Source: Andreprevotia sp. IGB-42
Lineage (GTDB): Bacteria; Pseudomonadota; Gammaproteobacteria; Burkholderiales; Chitinibacteraceae
Direction of reading: 5' to 3'
Length of the DNA stretch: 64,000 nucleotides
Assembly: GCF_009848685.1 (NCBI RefSeq)
Contig: NZ_WXTX01000002.1
Span: forward strand, 310,001 to 374,000
Each line of letters opens with the position of its first letter. Positions within the stretch are counted from its first letter, which is position 1. This document shows, in pieces, positions 1-9,626 of this stretch. Position numbers and translations under genes: made by a program. The notes under the pieces were generated by a model. That model was given only the letters and a program-made list of their open reading frames with translations. It was not told the DNA's origin and did not search any database.

Positions 1-1259
<1,259 letters not shown>

Positions 1260-1273
1260 GGGATATCCGGGGG

Positions 1274-2260
1274 TCAGGCGCTGTGCCGCAGAGCGGCAGC
1301 AGCATGATGGGCCAGTTGCGGGCGCAGCGCCTGGTAGGCCTGTGCGTAGCCGCGCAACTGGGCGGTAAAGGGTTTGTCTGCCGGGTGCTTGCGGGCAAGC
1401 GCCGCAGCCAGCGTGTGTTCGATCAATTGCAGCTGTGCATCCACATACTGCAGGCAGCGCGCCGGCCTATGCGGCGCGGATGCGGCCAGCACCGCCAGCA
1501 CGGGCACCAGCGACAGGTTGAAAAAGCCATCATGCGGAATGCGCTGCCACATGGCCGGGTCACGCAACGCATCCGCAAGCACTGCATGCACCTGTTTGCC
1601 CCAGTGCGCGTGGTCGGCGGCAAGCGCCGCGCGTTGCTGCTGCAGCGCGGGGTGGTAGTGCAGGTCGACCACCGTGCCATCTGCCGTCAGCGGCGCGTGC
1701 CCGGTGGTGGCGGTGCCAGCGCTGATGCAGCCGGCATCCAGGTAATCATGGTCATTGCTGCGGCTGGCCAGCACCGCGTGCTGCAGCCGATCCGGCTGCA
1801 GCGCATCCAGCGGCACCACGTTGCAGGCACCGGGCTTGCCGCTGGCGTGCAGGCTGCACAAACGCTGCGCATCCAGCGCAGGGCACGCCTGCAGCGACGG
1901 ATAATCGACTGCCTGCAGTGCAATTTGCAACGCATCGCCGGCGCTATCCCCGCCAGGTGCGGCAAACAGCAGCGTATCGAACAGTGTGCGCTGCGCGGTT
2001 TCATCATCGGCAGTAATGGTCAGTTGCTTGCCAGCCAGCGTGATCTGGCGGCCAGCGATCAAGCGGGGTACGCGGCGCAAGGCCAGTGCACCGATGAAGC
2101 GGGATTCAAAACGCAGCAATTCTGCCAGCGTGAGCAAGGGCGGCGTATTGCAGCACTGCCCGCAAGCCGAACAATGGAACGCAAAACGGTCGCCCAGCGC
2201 CTGATCAGGCGCGACGGCAGCGTGCTGCGATGCGTGCAGTTTGAGGTGGATCACGGTCAT
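1274..2260 (-). CDS. YkgJ-type CxxCxxCC cysteine-cluster protein in sulfatase operon
   Basis: 328 residues from the ATG at 2260 (MTVIHLKLH). The frame is open further upstream, but only into the repeat region. Near residue 30 it carries HCSACGQCC, the CxxCxxCC signature of the YkgJ/FliB-like family thought to bind Zn or an Fe-S cluster. More cysteines follow (LQACPALDAQRLC and GACNVV). The remaining roughly 200 residues are Ala/Leu/His rich and I do not recognise them. It lies between the sulfatase and the maturase gene, 14 bp before the latter, so it is probably co-transcribed. A role in cofactor supply or sulfatase maturation is possible but is only an inference from context. Confidence 0.8.
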   Translation of the reverse strand: MTVIHLKLHASQHAAVAPDQALGDRFAFHCSACGQCCNTPPLLTLAELLRFESRFIGALALRRVPRLIAGRQITLAGKQLTITADDETAQRTLFDTLLFAAPGGDSAGDALQIALQAVDYPSLQACPALDAQRLCSLHASGKPGACNVVPLDALQPDRLQHAVLASRSNDHDYLDAGCISAGTATTGHAPLTADGTVVDLHYHPALQQQRAALAADHAHWGKQVHAVLADALRDPAMWQRIPHDGFFNLSLVPVLAVLAASAPHRPARCLQYVDAQLQLIEHTLAAALARKHPADKPFTAQLRGYAQAYQALRPQLAHHAAAALRHSA

Positions 2261-2273
2261 GACAACTCCGAGG

Positions 2274-2327
2274 GCCCGCCGGCAGATGCCGGCGGGCTGG
2301 TAGCACATGCCGGCAGGGCCGGCATGT
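2274..2327. repeat. Two adjacent perfect hairpins between sulfatase and YkgJ genes
   Basis: Two perfect inverted repeats lie side by side: 10-bp arms GCCCGCCGGC/GCCGGCGGGC with a 4-nt loop (2274-2297), and 10-bp arms ACATGCCGGC/GCCGGCATGT with a 3-nt loop (2305-2327). Neither is followed by a T-run on either strand. They are better read as RNA stabilising or REP-like hairpins within the operon than as intrinsic terminators. Confidence 0.6.
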
Positions 2328-2340
2328 ATCAGCAACACCT

Positions 2341-2470
2341 GGAACCGCCGGCAAAACCCGGTGAAACGGTGCTGGCGAGGCGCGCGAAACGCAGACAGTA
2401 CAAGACGTACGGCAAGTGAGGCTCGGCGCCTCCACGCAACGCTGCCAGCAGGGTTTTGTCGGCGGTTCTT
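2341..2470. repeat. ~130-bp element with long imperfect terminal inverted repeats
   Basis: The left arm begins GGAACCGCCGGCAAAACCC and the right arm ends GGGTTTTGTCGGCGGTTC. These are inverted copies, and both run on into TGCTGGC/GCCAGCA after a 10-nt bulge in the left arm. An inner hairpin GAGGC-TCGGC-GCCTC sits near 2418-2432. The element begins exactly at the sulfatase stop codon. A related half-copy lies at the 3' end of the DUF3147 gene near 33.6 kb. It could be a MITE/REP-like element or a folded 3' UTR. The family was not recognised. Confidence 0.6.
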
Positions 2471-4437
2471 TAGTAGAAGCCTTTGGGGCGCAATGGATTG
2501 ACCCCACCCACATCGCTCATATAGCCCTTCCACTGGCTGATGAGGTTGCTGGTCAGCACCGGGTACTGCGCAGAAAGATCATTGGTTTCGCCACGATCAA
2601 TGGACAGATCGAACAATTCCCAATGGCCATCCACCGGGCCGAATGGCGGCTCGGTAAAGCGGGCCTTCCAGCGGCCATCCGCGCTGTAGATGGCGGTACG
2701 GCCGTAGGTTTCCTCACCGAATGGCGTGGTGCGGATCAGGCCGGGCGCACCCTGCTTGAGTGCATCCACCAGCGATTTGCCGGTAACCGGATACACGTAG
2801 CGGCCGTTGTAAACCACCTTGCCGCGGTTGAGATCGGCCCCGGTCTTGGGGTCGATCTGTGGCGGCGCAGCTTGCGACGGCAGCGTGACCTTGGCCAGCG
2901 CGAGGAAGGTCGCGGTGTTGTCGGTCACATGCGTGAAGCTGCGCAGCGCCGGCAGGTTGCTCTTCTGCCCCGGCAGCTTGGCAATGGCCGGGGTGGAGAT
3001 GCTGCCTTCACCCATCATGCCCTTGAGCTGCGAGAACGGCGTGGCGCTGACTTCCGCCCAGCGCAAGCCATACGAGAGGCCCGGCAGGCCGCCAAACGAG
3101 GCATCGGTGCCGAGTTTTTCGTACTTGCCCGGTTGTGCGTTGGCGGTATCGGTTGCGGTCGGGTCCGCAGCGGAATCGATCGGCCAGCCTTCGGCACCGT
3201 TATCCGACTGGAACAGGATGAAGGTGTTGTCGTATTGGCCGGTATCTTTCAGATGCTGGATCAGGCGGCCGATGTTGTGGTCCAGGTTGGACACCATGCC
3301 GGCGTAGATTTCCATGTAGCGCGCCTGGGCTTTCTTCTCGTCCGCAGACAGGCTGGCCCACTTCTTGTTCACGCGGCCCTGGCCGTAATCGCTGTAGCCG
3401 GCGGCAGCACTGTTGAGCGCATTGATGTACTTGGCGCCCGCCTTGCCATCGTTGGCGGTGGCAGCAGAACGCGTCAGCGTTTCCGGCGTGCTGGTGGCAG
3501 CCGGCTGGCCGGAAGGGATCACGCCCAGTGCCTGCAGGCGCTCGTAGCGTGCGGCGGCAATGGCCTCGTAACCCTGATCGTACTTGCCTTTGTACTTGCT
3601 CAGCCATGGCTCCGGTACCTGCAGCGGCCAGTGCGGCGTGGTGTACGCAGCGTAGGCAAAGAACGGTTTGCCGTCCTTGCTGTTGGCATCGATGTACGAG
3701 ATCAGCTTGTCGGTGAAGAAGTCGGTGGAATAGAACACCGCCGGTGTGCCGCCCACACCGCCGGGCTGGCCCGGCTGGCCTGGCTGCACATACTTGCCGT
3801 CTTCGGTGTAGTTCTTCGAGCCGGCGGCTTCATGGCCGAAGTGGTTGCCTGCCGCGCCCGGCAGCAGCGAAAAGCTGCGCTCGAAGCCCCACTGATCCGG
3901 CGTTTTGCCCGCGGTAGCTGCGCCGCCAACAATGGATGAACCCAAGTGCCATTTACCGGCGATATAGGTGTGGTAACCACCATCCTTGAGCAACTGCGCC
4001 ACCGACAGCGAGCTGTCGTTCAGGTAGCCCTCGTAGCCAGGCAGACCCTTGCGCTCATCCTGCGGCGCGCCCATGGTGCCTTCACCCACCAGATGGTGAT
4101 CGGTACCGGAAATCAGCATCGCCCGCGTGATCGCGCTGACGGTACCGGTATGGTGGTTGGTGAGGATGCGGCCGTTGGCAACCAGCGCATCCAGGTTCGG
4201 GGTTTCGATTTCGCCGCCAAACGCATGGATATCGGAATAACCGAGGTCATCCGCCATGATGTACAGGATGTTGGGGCGGCCATCCGCCACCACCGGTGCC
4301 GGCGTGGGGGATGGGGTAGGCGTTACCGTGGCTGCATCATCCGAATTGTTGCAGCCCAGCAAGGCCATGCTGGCAAATACGGCCAGCGCGATTGCGCTTT
4401 TGCCGAACTTGCCTGGAAGAATGCCGTTGTGTGGCAT
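2470..4437 (-). CDS. Lipoprotein arylsulfatase, Ser-type active site
   Basis: 655 residues from the ATG at 4437, chosen for the AGGGAG ribosome-binding site just upstream and because it puts a signal peptide first. The lipobox ALLGC has Cys29, followed by a Pro-Thr linker (about 37-48). Sulfatase hallmarks are N56-I-L-Y-I-M-A-D63-D64 for metal binding, AGKWHLG, and SAITR at 101-105, followed by AMLISGTDHH. Ser101 occupies the formylglycine position, which suits the neighbouring anaerobic-type maturase. The usual Pro/Ala two residues later is Ile103. It probably acts in the periplasm, anchored to a membrane, releasing sulfate from an organic ester. The substrate cannot be read from sequence. 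Confidence 0.9.
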   Translation of the reverse strand: MPHNGILPGKFGKSAIALAVFASMALLGCNNSDDAATVTPTPSPTPAPVVADGRPNILYIMADDLGYSDIHAFGGEIETPNLDALVANGRILTNHHTGTVSAITRAMLISGTDHHLVGEGTMGAPQDERKGLPGYEGYLNDSSLSVAQLLKDGGYHTYIAGKWHLGSSIVGGAATAGKTPDQWGFERSFSLLPGAAGNHFGHEAAGSKNYTEDGKYVQPGQPGQPGGVGGTPAVFYSTDFFTDKLISYIDANSKDGKPFFAYAAYTTPHWPLQVPEPWLSKYKGKYDQGYEAIAAARYERLQALGVIPSGQPAATSTPETLTRSAATANDGKAGAKYINALNSAAAGYSDYGQGRVNKKWASLSADEKKAQARYMEIYAGMVSNLDHNIGRLIQHLKDTGQYDNTFILFQSDNGAEGWPIDSAADPTATDTANAQPGKYEKLGTDASFGGLPGLSYGLRWAEVSATPFSQLKGMMGEGSISTPAIAKLPGQKSNLPALRSFTHVTDNTATFLALAKVTLPSQAAPPQIDPKTGADLNRGKVVYNGRYVYPVTGKSLVDALKQGAPGLIRTTPFGEETYGRTAIYSADGRWKARFTEPPFGPVDGHWELFDLSIDRGETNDLSAQYPVLTSNLISQWKGYMSDVGGVNPLRPKGFY

Positions 4438-4591
4438 GGAGTCACTCCCTGGTGATCTGTTAATGGGAGGACACAATGCTAAAGAGTCGTTCTAACGCAA
4501 ATTAATACTTAATGGGATGTTTTATATTCCACACAAGAATATTGCAGCTACTCGTTAGAAAAAATTCACCGCAAGTACTTCATTCCTGTGA

Positions 4592-4617
4592 GCATTTCCC
4601 GCTATTGCGGGAGATGC
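4592..4617 (-). other. Hairpin downstream of maf
   Basis: Inverted repeat with arms GCATTTCCCGC and GCGGGAGATGC (one mismatch) and loop TATT, in the 244-bp gap between maf and the sulfatase gene. It could end maf transcripts, but there is no T-run after it on the minus strand. The rest of the gap is AT-rich and probably holds the sulfatase promoter; no clear -35/-10 pair was assigned. Confidence 0.4.
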
Positions 4618-4681
4618 CCAATCACGCAAAGTACTGCTCTATTTCAAGCAATGATGTGGTTTTTTGTGCAGATCGTTCATT

Positions 4682-5269
4682 TCAAGCCAGCAAACCCAAG
4701 CCGGAACGGGCCAGCAATGCGGCAGTTTCATGCAGCGGCAGCCCCATCACCCCGGTAAAGCTGCCCGCCAGGTGCGACACGAACAAACCGCCACGCCCCT
4801 GTATGCCATAGCTGCCGGCCTTGTCCATCGGCTCGCCGCTTTGCACATAGGCATCGATCTGCGCATCGGTGAGCGCGGCAAAGGTGACATCGCTGATGGA
4901 AATCACTGCATCGGTCTCGTCACCGTTGCACAGCGCCACGCCGGTCAATACCTGGTGGGTGCTGCCGGATAGCTGGCGCAGCATGGCAGCCGCATCGGCG
5001 GCATCCACCGGCTTGCCAAGGATCAGCGTACCCAATGCCACCGTGGTATCCGACCCCAGCACCGGCAGCGCCGGCTTGTCTTGCGCGCGTGCGGCCTGCC
5101 AGCCGGCTTGCGCCTTGGCGCGCGCCAGCCGCAACACGTAATCGGCAGGCGCTTCAACGGCCAGCGGGGTTTCATCCACCGGCGCACCGACAATTTCGAA
5201 AGTGACGCCGGTTTGCGCCAGCAATTCACGGCGGCGCGGGCTGGCGGAAGCCAGGTAGAGATCGGTCAT
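4682..5269 (-). CDS. maf: Maf-family nucleoside triphosphate pyrophosphatase (YhdE type)
   Basis: 195 residues from the ATG at 5269 (MTDLYLASASPRRRELL), with GAGG upstream. A longer open frame exists but its extra residues do not fit the family. SxSPRR, VLGSDTTV and GEPMDKAGSYGIQG are Maf signatures; the last resembles the dTTP/UTP-type (YhdE) branch. The enzyme hydrolyses non-canonical or excess NTPs to NMPs in the cytoplasm and is tied to control of septum formation in some bacteria. It follows rlmH by 47 bp, a very common pairing, so the two are probably co-transcribed. Confidence 0.93.
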   Translation of the reverse strand: MTDLYLASASPRRRELLAQTGVTFEIVGAPVDETPLAVEAPADYVLRLARAKAQAGWQAARAQDKPALPVLGSDTTVALGTLILGKPVDAADAAAMLRQLSGSTHQVLTGVALCNGDETDAVISISDVTFAALTDAQIDAYVQSGEPMDKAGSYGIQGRGGLFVSHLAGSFTGVMGLPLHETAALLARSGLGLLA

Positions 5270-5316
5270 GGTCAGGCCTCTTCTGTCTGTATATGGGCGC
5301 GGCGGGGTGTACCCGC

Positions 5317-5787
5317 TCACTCGCGGTGGTAAGGATGGTTGTGCAGGATCGAATACGCGCGGTATAGCTGCTCTGCCAGCAGCACACGTACCATGCCGTG
5401 CGGCAGCGTCATCGCGGACAGCTGCAGCAACTGGTCTGCCCGCTGCTTCACGCTCGGGTCCAGCCCGTCGGTGCCACCGATGATGAATACCGTATCGCGG
5501 CCATCGGTGTGCCAGGCCTTCATCCGGTCGGCCAGCTGCATGGTGGTCCAGTTGGCGCCGCGCTCGTCCAGCGCGAGCACGCGCGCGCCTTGTGGCACCG
5601 CAGCCAGGATGCGCTCGGCCTCTTCGGCCATCACCTGCTGCGGCGTTTTGCTGCCGGCGCGTTTGTCCGGCTTGAGCTCGACCAGCGTGAGCGCGAATTC
5701 ACGCGGCAAGCGCTTCTGGTATTCGCCAAAACCGTCTTCGATCCAGCCCGGCATCTTGTGGCCAACGGCAATGATGATGAGTTTCAT
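5317..5787 (-). CDS. rlmH: 23S rRNA (pseudouridine1915-N3)-methyltransferase
   Basis: 156 residues from the ATG at 5787 ([15 protein letters not shown]), the usual RlmH length. Upstream in-frame residues are not family-like. Family features include the YQKRLPREF stretch, the LDERG motif and [13 protein letters not shown], part of the SPOUT knot that binds S-adenosylmethionine; it ends with the typical [15 protein letters not shown]. It methylates pseudouridine 1915 in helix 69 on assembled 70S ribosomes. Upstream of maf on the same strand, divergent from the pseudouridine synthase gene with a 59-bp gap. Confidence 0.96.
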   Translation of the reverse strand: MKLIIIAVGHKMPGWIEDGFGEYQKRLPREFALTLVELKPDKRAGSKTPQQVMAEEAERILAAVPQGARVLALDERGANWTTMQLADRMKAWHTDGRDTVFIIGGTDGLDPSVKQRADQLLQLSAMTLPHGMVRVLLAEQLYRAYSILHNHPYHRE

Positions 5788-5846
5788 GGCTAGGGCCTCG
5801 TGGCGCACGGCGGTAAAATGGGGCGATTTTACGCCATAGCAGCGCC

Positions 5847-6587
5847 ATGCCCGATTCCCTTGCCAGCAAAACGCCAACCCCCTGCGTCGATATGGTGGCG
5901 CCTGATGCCGCCTTGCCCGCCATCGTGCACGTGGCCGATGACTTCGTGGTGGCATACAAACCTGCCGGGCTGAACTTCCACCGCGAAGGCAACGAGCCCG
6001 GCCTGACCGAGCTGTTGCGCCCGCAAGCCGACGGCGAGCTTTACCCGCTGCACCGGCTGGACAAGCTTACCTCCGGCCTGCTGTTGCTGGCCCGTAATGC
6101 TGCTGCAGCCAGCGAGTTTGGCGCGATGTTCGCCGGGCACCGGCTGGATAAATACTACCTGGCACTGTCTGCACGCGCACCACGCAAGAAGCAGGGCACG
6201 GTGGCCGGCGCCATGCTGCCGGCGCGCAATGGCAACTGGCGGCTTGGGGATGGCAACGAGCAATACGCGATCACGCAGTTCTTTACCCACGGTCTGGGCA
6301 ACGGCTTGCGGCTGTTCCTGCTGCGGCCGCTATCCGGGCGCACGCACCAGATCCGCGTGGCGATGAAAAGCGTGGCAGCGCCCATCCTCGGCGACACCCG
6401 CTACGGTGGCGAAGCCGCAGACCGCGGCTATCTGCACGCCTACGCACTGGCATTCGACTGGCAAGGCCAGCGCCATGCATTCAGCCTGGCGCCAGCAACT
6501 GGCGGGCATTTCACCGAAGCTGCGTTTTGTCAGCGGCTGGCACAGATGCCGCAGCCCTGGCTTTACCCATGGCCAAGCAATAAATAA
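5847..6587 (+). CDS. RluA-family pseudouridine synthase
   Basis: 246 residues. [15 protein letters not shown] carries the catalytic Asp of RluA-type synthases, and the C-terminal half has the family's [24 protein letters not shown]. There is no S4 domain. In length and N-terminus it resembles the uncharacterised RluA subgroup TIGR01621 (from memory). It probably isomerises a uridine in rRNA or tRNA; the target is unknown. It is divergent from rlmH, so the 59 bp between them must hold both promoters. Confidence 0.85.
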   Translation: MPDSLASKTPTPCVDMVAPDAALPAIVHVADDFVVAYKPAGLNFHREGNEPGLTELLRPQADGELYPLHRLDKLTSGLLLLARNAAAASEFGAMFAGHRLDKYYLALSARAPRKKQGTVAGAMLPARNGNWRLGDGNEQYAITQFFTHGLGNGLRLFLLRPLSGRTHQIRVAMKSVAAPILGDTRYGGEAADRGYLHAYALAFDWQGQRHAFSLAPATGGHFTEAAFCQRLAQMPQPWLYPWPSNK

Positions 6588-7037
6588 GCAAAGAAAGCAA
6601 TTAGTCAATTTATTGTCAATATCAGCCTGTTGGCTAATACCAGTCACAAAATGGCCTGTAGCCACTTGGCAACTGTTTGCCCCGTCCACTACACAGGTGC
6701 ATTCATTTCCACTACATCAGAACGTGCTTATTATCAGAAACAATCGTCAAATAATTCAATAATTTCCTTTTAATATCAACACATTGAATGTGATTTCATC
6801 CATTACCGGAAGAATCCGTGCATCAGCACATGTAGTCGAATCGGCAAGTATTACAACTACATGATCAAACGATAAACCGGGCTATTGACAATCATCCACA
6901 CCTCCCCACTAATCGATAGCAAGGCTGGGATCGATGTAATCGCAGCTGCGTTGCGCCGCATTTCTTGCTTGAAATTGACGAGCGCCAGTCACGGCAAAAT
7001 AGCCGGGCTGATCCCGATAAGTTGGAGGAGAGAGTCC
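6588..7037. promoter_or_regulatory. 450-bp AT-rich upstream region of the chitinase gene
   Basis: No convincing gene. It is clearly more AT-rich than its surroundings. A sigma-70 candidate has TTGACA at 6885-6890, a 17-bp spacer and ACTAAT at 6908-6913. The hexamer ACTACA occurs at 6688-6693, 6711-6716 and 6856-6861, and its complement TGTAGT at 6831-6836. The last two form an 8-bp inverted repeat CATGTAGT/ACTACATG with a 19-nt spacer just upstream of the -35. This looks like a regulated promoter. The regulator is unknown. Confidence 0.45.
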
Positions 7038-9116
7038 ATGTTCAATCGCTTCACCCTGGCGGCCATTCCGGCTGCGCTGGTGTTCGTGCAGGCGTTCGCC
7101 GCCTATCCTGCCTGGCAGGAAGGCCAGACCTACACGGCAGGCACCTTTGTCAGCTATAACGGCCACGATTACAAAGCGCTGGTTACCCACACTGCCTATG
7201 TCGGCGCAGGCTGGAATCCGGCCTCCACCCCCACGCTATGGGGTGACCAGGGCGTGAGCGTTGGCGGTACACCATCCCCCGTACCGACAGCCACGCCGGT
7301 ACCGACTGCAACCCCCAAGCCCACCGCGACCCCGACGCCGACCACTGCTCCCGTTACCGCCACGCCGAAGCCTAGCGCCACGCCGACACCAACGATCGCG
7401 CCGACCATTGCCCCGACCGTCACCCCGACACCGGCCAGCTGCGGCACTGGCAGCAACAATCCGACCTGGAGCAGCACCACTGCATACAACGGTGGTGCCA
7501 AGGTGAACTACAACGGCCGTGACTACCAAGCCAAGTGGTGGACATCGGGCGATATCCCGTCGTCGAACACCGGTGACGGCAAGCCATGGACCGATCTGGG
7601 TGCCGCCGGCGCCGCTTGCCCGATCACCCCGACACCGACCACGAAGCCCACGGTTACCCCGACACCTGTCGCAGGCGTGAGCCCGACCCCGACGATCAAG
7701 CCAACGGTCACCCCCACACCAACAACGACGCCGAGTACCAAGCCGACGACGACCCCGACACCGACCACGGTGCCGCCAACCGTCACGCCAACGCCGTCGG
7801 GCAACCCGACCGTGGTACCGCCGCCTGCTGCATACAAGCCGCAAATCACCTTCATCGCCGCACCGGCCGGCTACCCGACCGATGCCAAGTTTGCCGCTGA
7901 TGAAGCCGCGCTGGCTTCACAAGCCGGTACCGATGCGCAAGCCATCAACCGCATCCGTGCCGCACTGGCCGTGCTGCCGGATGACCAGGTGAATGCCGTG
8001 GTCGCTGGCCGTACCGGCAACCCGGACAACGTGAAGCGTGTGGAACGCGTGATGAACGAAGCGAAGTTCGATTCGTTCTTCCCGGTGCGCAACGTGGCCT
8101 ACACCTACGTGAACTTCCTGCGTGGCGTGGCCAAGTTCCCGGCGTATTGCGCCACCTACAGCGACGGTCGCGACAGCGATGCCATCTGCCGCAAGCTGCT
8201 GGCGACCTCGTTCGCGCACTTCGCCCAGGAAACCGGCGCCAACTGGCCTGCACTGACACCGGCCACGGCCCGCACCTATCCGGCACAGAACAACGCCGTG
8301 CTGGCGACAATGGACCAGAACACCGCCATCCCGTCGTACAAGCAGGCACTGTGGTATCTGCGTGAATCCGGCTACAACGAAGGCTCGGCAGTCGGCGCGT
8401 ACCAGGATTGCTTCCGTGGTGCCGGCAGTTCGATCTTCTCGATCTTCTACCCATGCGCACAGAATGCCTCGGGCCAGACCATCGATTACTTCGGCCGTGG
8501 CTCCAAGCAGCTGTCGTGGAACTACAACTTCGGCCCGTTCAGCAAATCGCTGTATGGCGATGTGAACGTACTGCTGGATAACCCGGGCCGTGTTGCCGAT
8601 ACCTGGCTGAACTTTGCCTCGGCCATCTGGTTTGCCGTTTACCCGCAATCGCCGAAGCCACCGATGACCTGGGTGGTTGACGGTACCTGGGTGCCGAACG
8701 CAGTCGACGTTGCCAACAATATGAGCCCGGGCTTCGGCGCGACCGTTCATATCATCAACGGTGGCATCGAGTGTGGCGGCGGCGGCGCCGAAAAACCGCA
8801 AGTGCAGAACCGCATCGCGTCTTACCGGGCGTTCGCAGCTGACCTCGGCGTGCCCATCCCGGCCAACGAGGCACTGGGTTGCGCCGCGATGAAGGGCTTC
8901 CAGCCGGGTTCCGCCGCGGCAACCAAGACTTACCTCGACAAGAACTGGGGTTACAACGCCAACAATCCGGGTGGCGTGAGCTGGGCGTGCTCGCTGGTGG
9001 ACTACCAGATGCCGTTCTCGCTGGCCAATCCGGGCGACTACAAGCAATGCGTCGACTACATGTTCCGCGGCCAGGTGAAGTACAACGGCCAGGTCGTGAT
9101 CGACAACACCAAGTAA
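7038..9116 (+). CDS. Secreted modular GH19 chitinase with two chitin-binding domains
   Basis: 692 residues from the ATG at 7038, placed after TTGGAGGAGAGAG; the longer open frame from 6885 lacks a signal peptide. Layout: signal peptide 1-21 (cut near AFA); CBM5/12-type domain about 23-73 (AWQEGQTYTAGTFVSYNG); Pro-Thr linker to about 137; second CBM (WSSTTAYNGGAKVNYNG) to about 190; second Pro-Thr linker to about 260; GH19 catalytic domain to the end. Glu398 in AHFAQETG is the expected general acid, and YFGRGSKQLSWNYNFGP is the GH19 core motif. It cleaves chitin outside the cell. It has its own promoter region and terminator, so it is probably monocistronic. Confidence 0.95.
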   Translation: MFNRFTLAAIPAALVFVQAFAAYPAWQEGQTYTAGTFVSYNGHDYKALVTHTAYVGAGWNPASTPTLWGDQGVSVGGTPSPVPTATPVPTATPKPTATPTPTTAPVTATPKPSATPTPTIAPTIAPTVTPTPASCGTGSNNPTWSSTTAYNGGAKVNYNGRDYQAKWWTSGDIPSSNTGDGKPWTDLGAAGAACPITPTPTTKPTVTPTPVAGVSPTPTIKPTVTPTPTTTPSTKPTTTPTPTTVPPTVTPTPSGNPTVVPPPAAYKPQITFIAAPAGYPTDAKFAADEAALASQAGTDAQAINRIRAALAVLPDDQVNAVVAGRTGNPDNVKRVERVMNEAKFDSFFPVRNVAYTYVNFLRGVAKFPAYCATYSDGRDSDAICRKLLATSFAHFAQETGANWPALTPATARTYPAQNNAVLATMDQNTAIPSYKQALWYLRESGYNEGSAVGAYQDCFRGAGSSIFSIFYPCAQNASGQTIDYFGRGSKQLSWNYNFGPFSKSLYGDVNVLLDNPGRVADTWLNFASAIWFAVYPQSPKPPMTWVVDGTWVPNAVDVANNMSPGFGATVHIINGGIECGGGGAEKPQVQNRIASYRAFAADLGVPIPANEALGCAAMKGFQPGSAAATKTYLDKNWGYNANNPGGVSWACSLVDYQMPFSLANPGDYKQCVDYMFRGQVKYNGQVVIDNTK

Positions 9117-9136
9117 CAGAGAGCAGCAGTAGTTGA

Positions 9137-9167
9137 AACGGCGACCCGCGGGTCGCCGTTTTTTTTT
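9137..9167 (+). terminator. Intrinsic terminator of the chitinase gene
   Basis: Perfect arms ACGGCGACCC (9138-9147) and GGGTCGCCGT (9150-9159), followed by eight T residues on the plus strand, 20 bp after the chitinase stop codon. Confidence 0.9.
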
Positions 9168-9264
9168 CGTCTGTTAGATACCCGGAAGATCGCGTCGATT
9201 CGGTACCGCGAATAAGTGCCTTCAGGTGCAACACCATCCAATACGACAAGCACCAGCAAAAGCA

Positions 9265-9560
9265 CTATCCGGCAGGGCCAAATCGCCGGACCAGCGCACG
9301 GCACACATCATCACCAAGCTGACGCGCATGTGCGGTAGCGGCTGCTATTTCAACCTCACGCCGCGCCAGCGCGTCCTTCGCCCAATGGACTCGTGCGGCA
9401 CCCAACGGCAAGTGATCGGCGCTGGAAGCGATGGCGAAAAAAACAGGACGCCTTCATCGTTCTCATCGATAGCAAGGCGGAAATGCATGGCGCCCAAAAA
9501 AGCAGCACCGTCCAGAAAACAGCTTTCCCCGGCCAGCATGGCGCTAGCCAGTTCAACCAC
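9265..9560 (-). pseudogene. Small conserved protein gene broken by a frameshift at a T7 run
   Basis: Two minus-strand frames join into one plausible protein. The first reads from a GTG at 9560 (VVELASAMLAGESCFLDG) to DENDEGVLFF. The second continues AIASSADHLPLGAARVHW to FGPAG and a stop at 9265-9267. They meet at seven Ts (A7 at 9437-9443 on the plus strand). A -1 shift there, or one missing base, restores a product of about 98 residues. It resembles small uncharacterised proteins with an S/A-DHLPLG..R..W motif; I cannot name the family with confidence. Similar codons continue about 16 triplets upstream of the GTG without a start codon, so the true start is uncertain. It lies downstream of the MFS gene. 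It could be a pseudogene, a sequencing error or a slippage-read gene. Confidence 0.55.
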
Positions 9561-9626
9561 TTCTCGCCGCGCCTGTGCTTCGTCTGGCCGCGCCTGCGCC
9601 GATGTTTATCCGCTTCAGGCCGGTTT

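Noticed and set aside
7270-7830. Short tandem DNA repeats (CCGACNCC-like)
   Set aside because: They encode the Pro-Thr linkers of the chitinase and are explained by the protein sequence.
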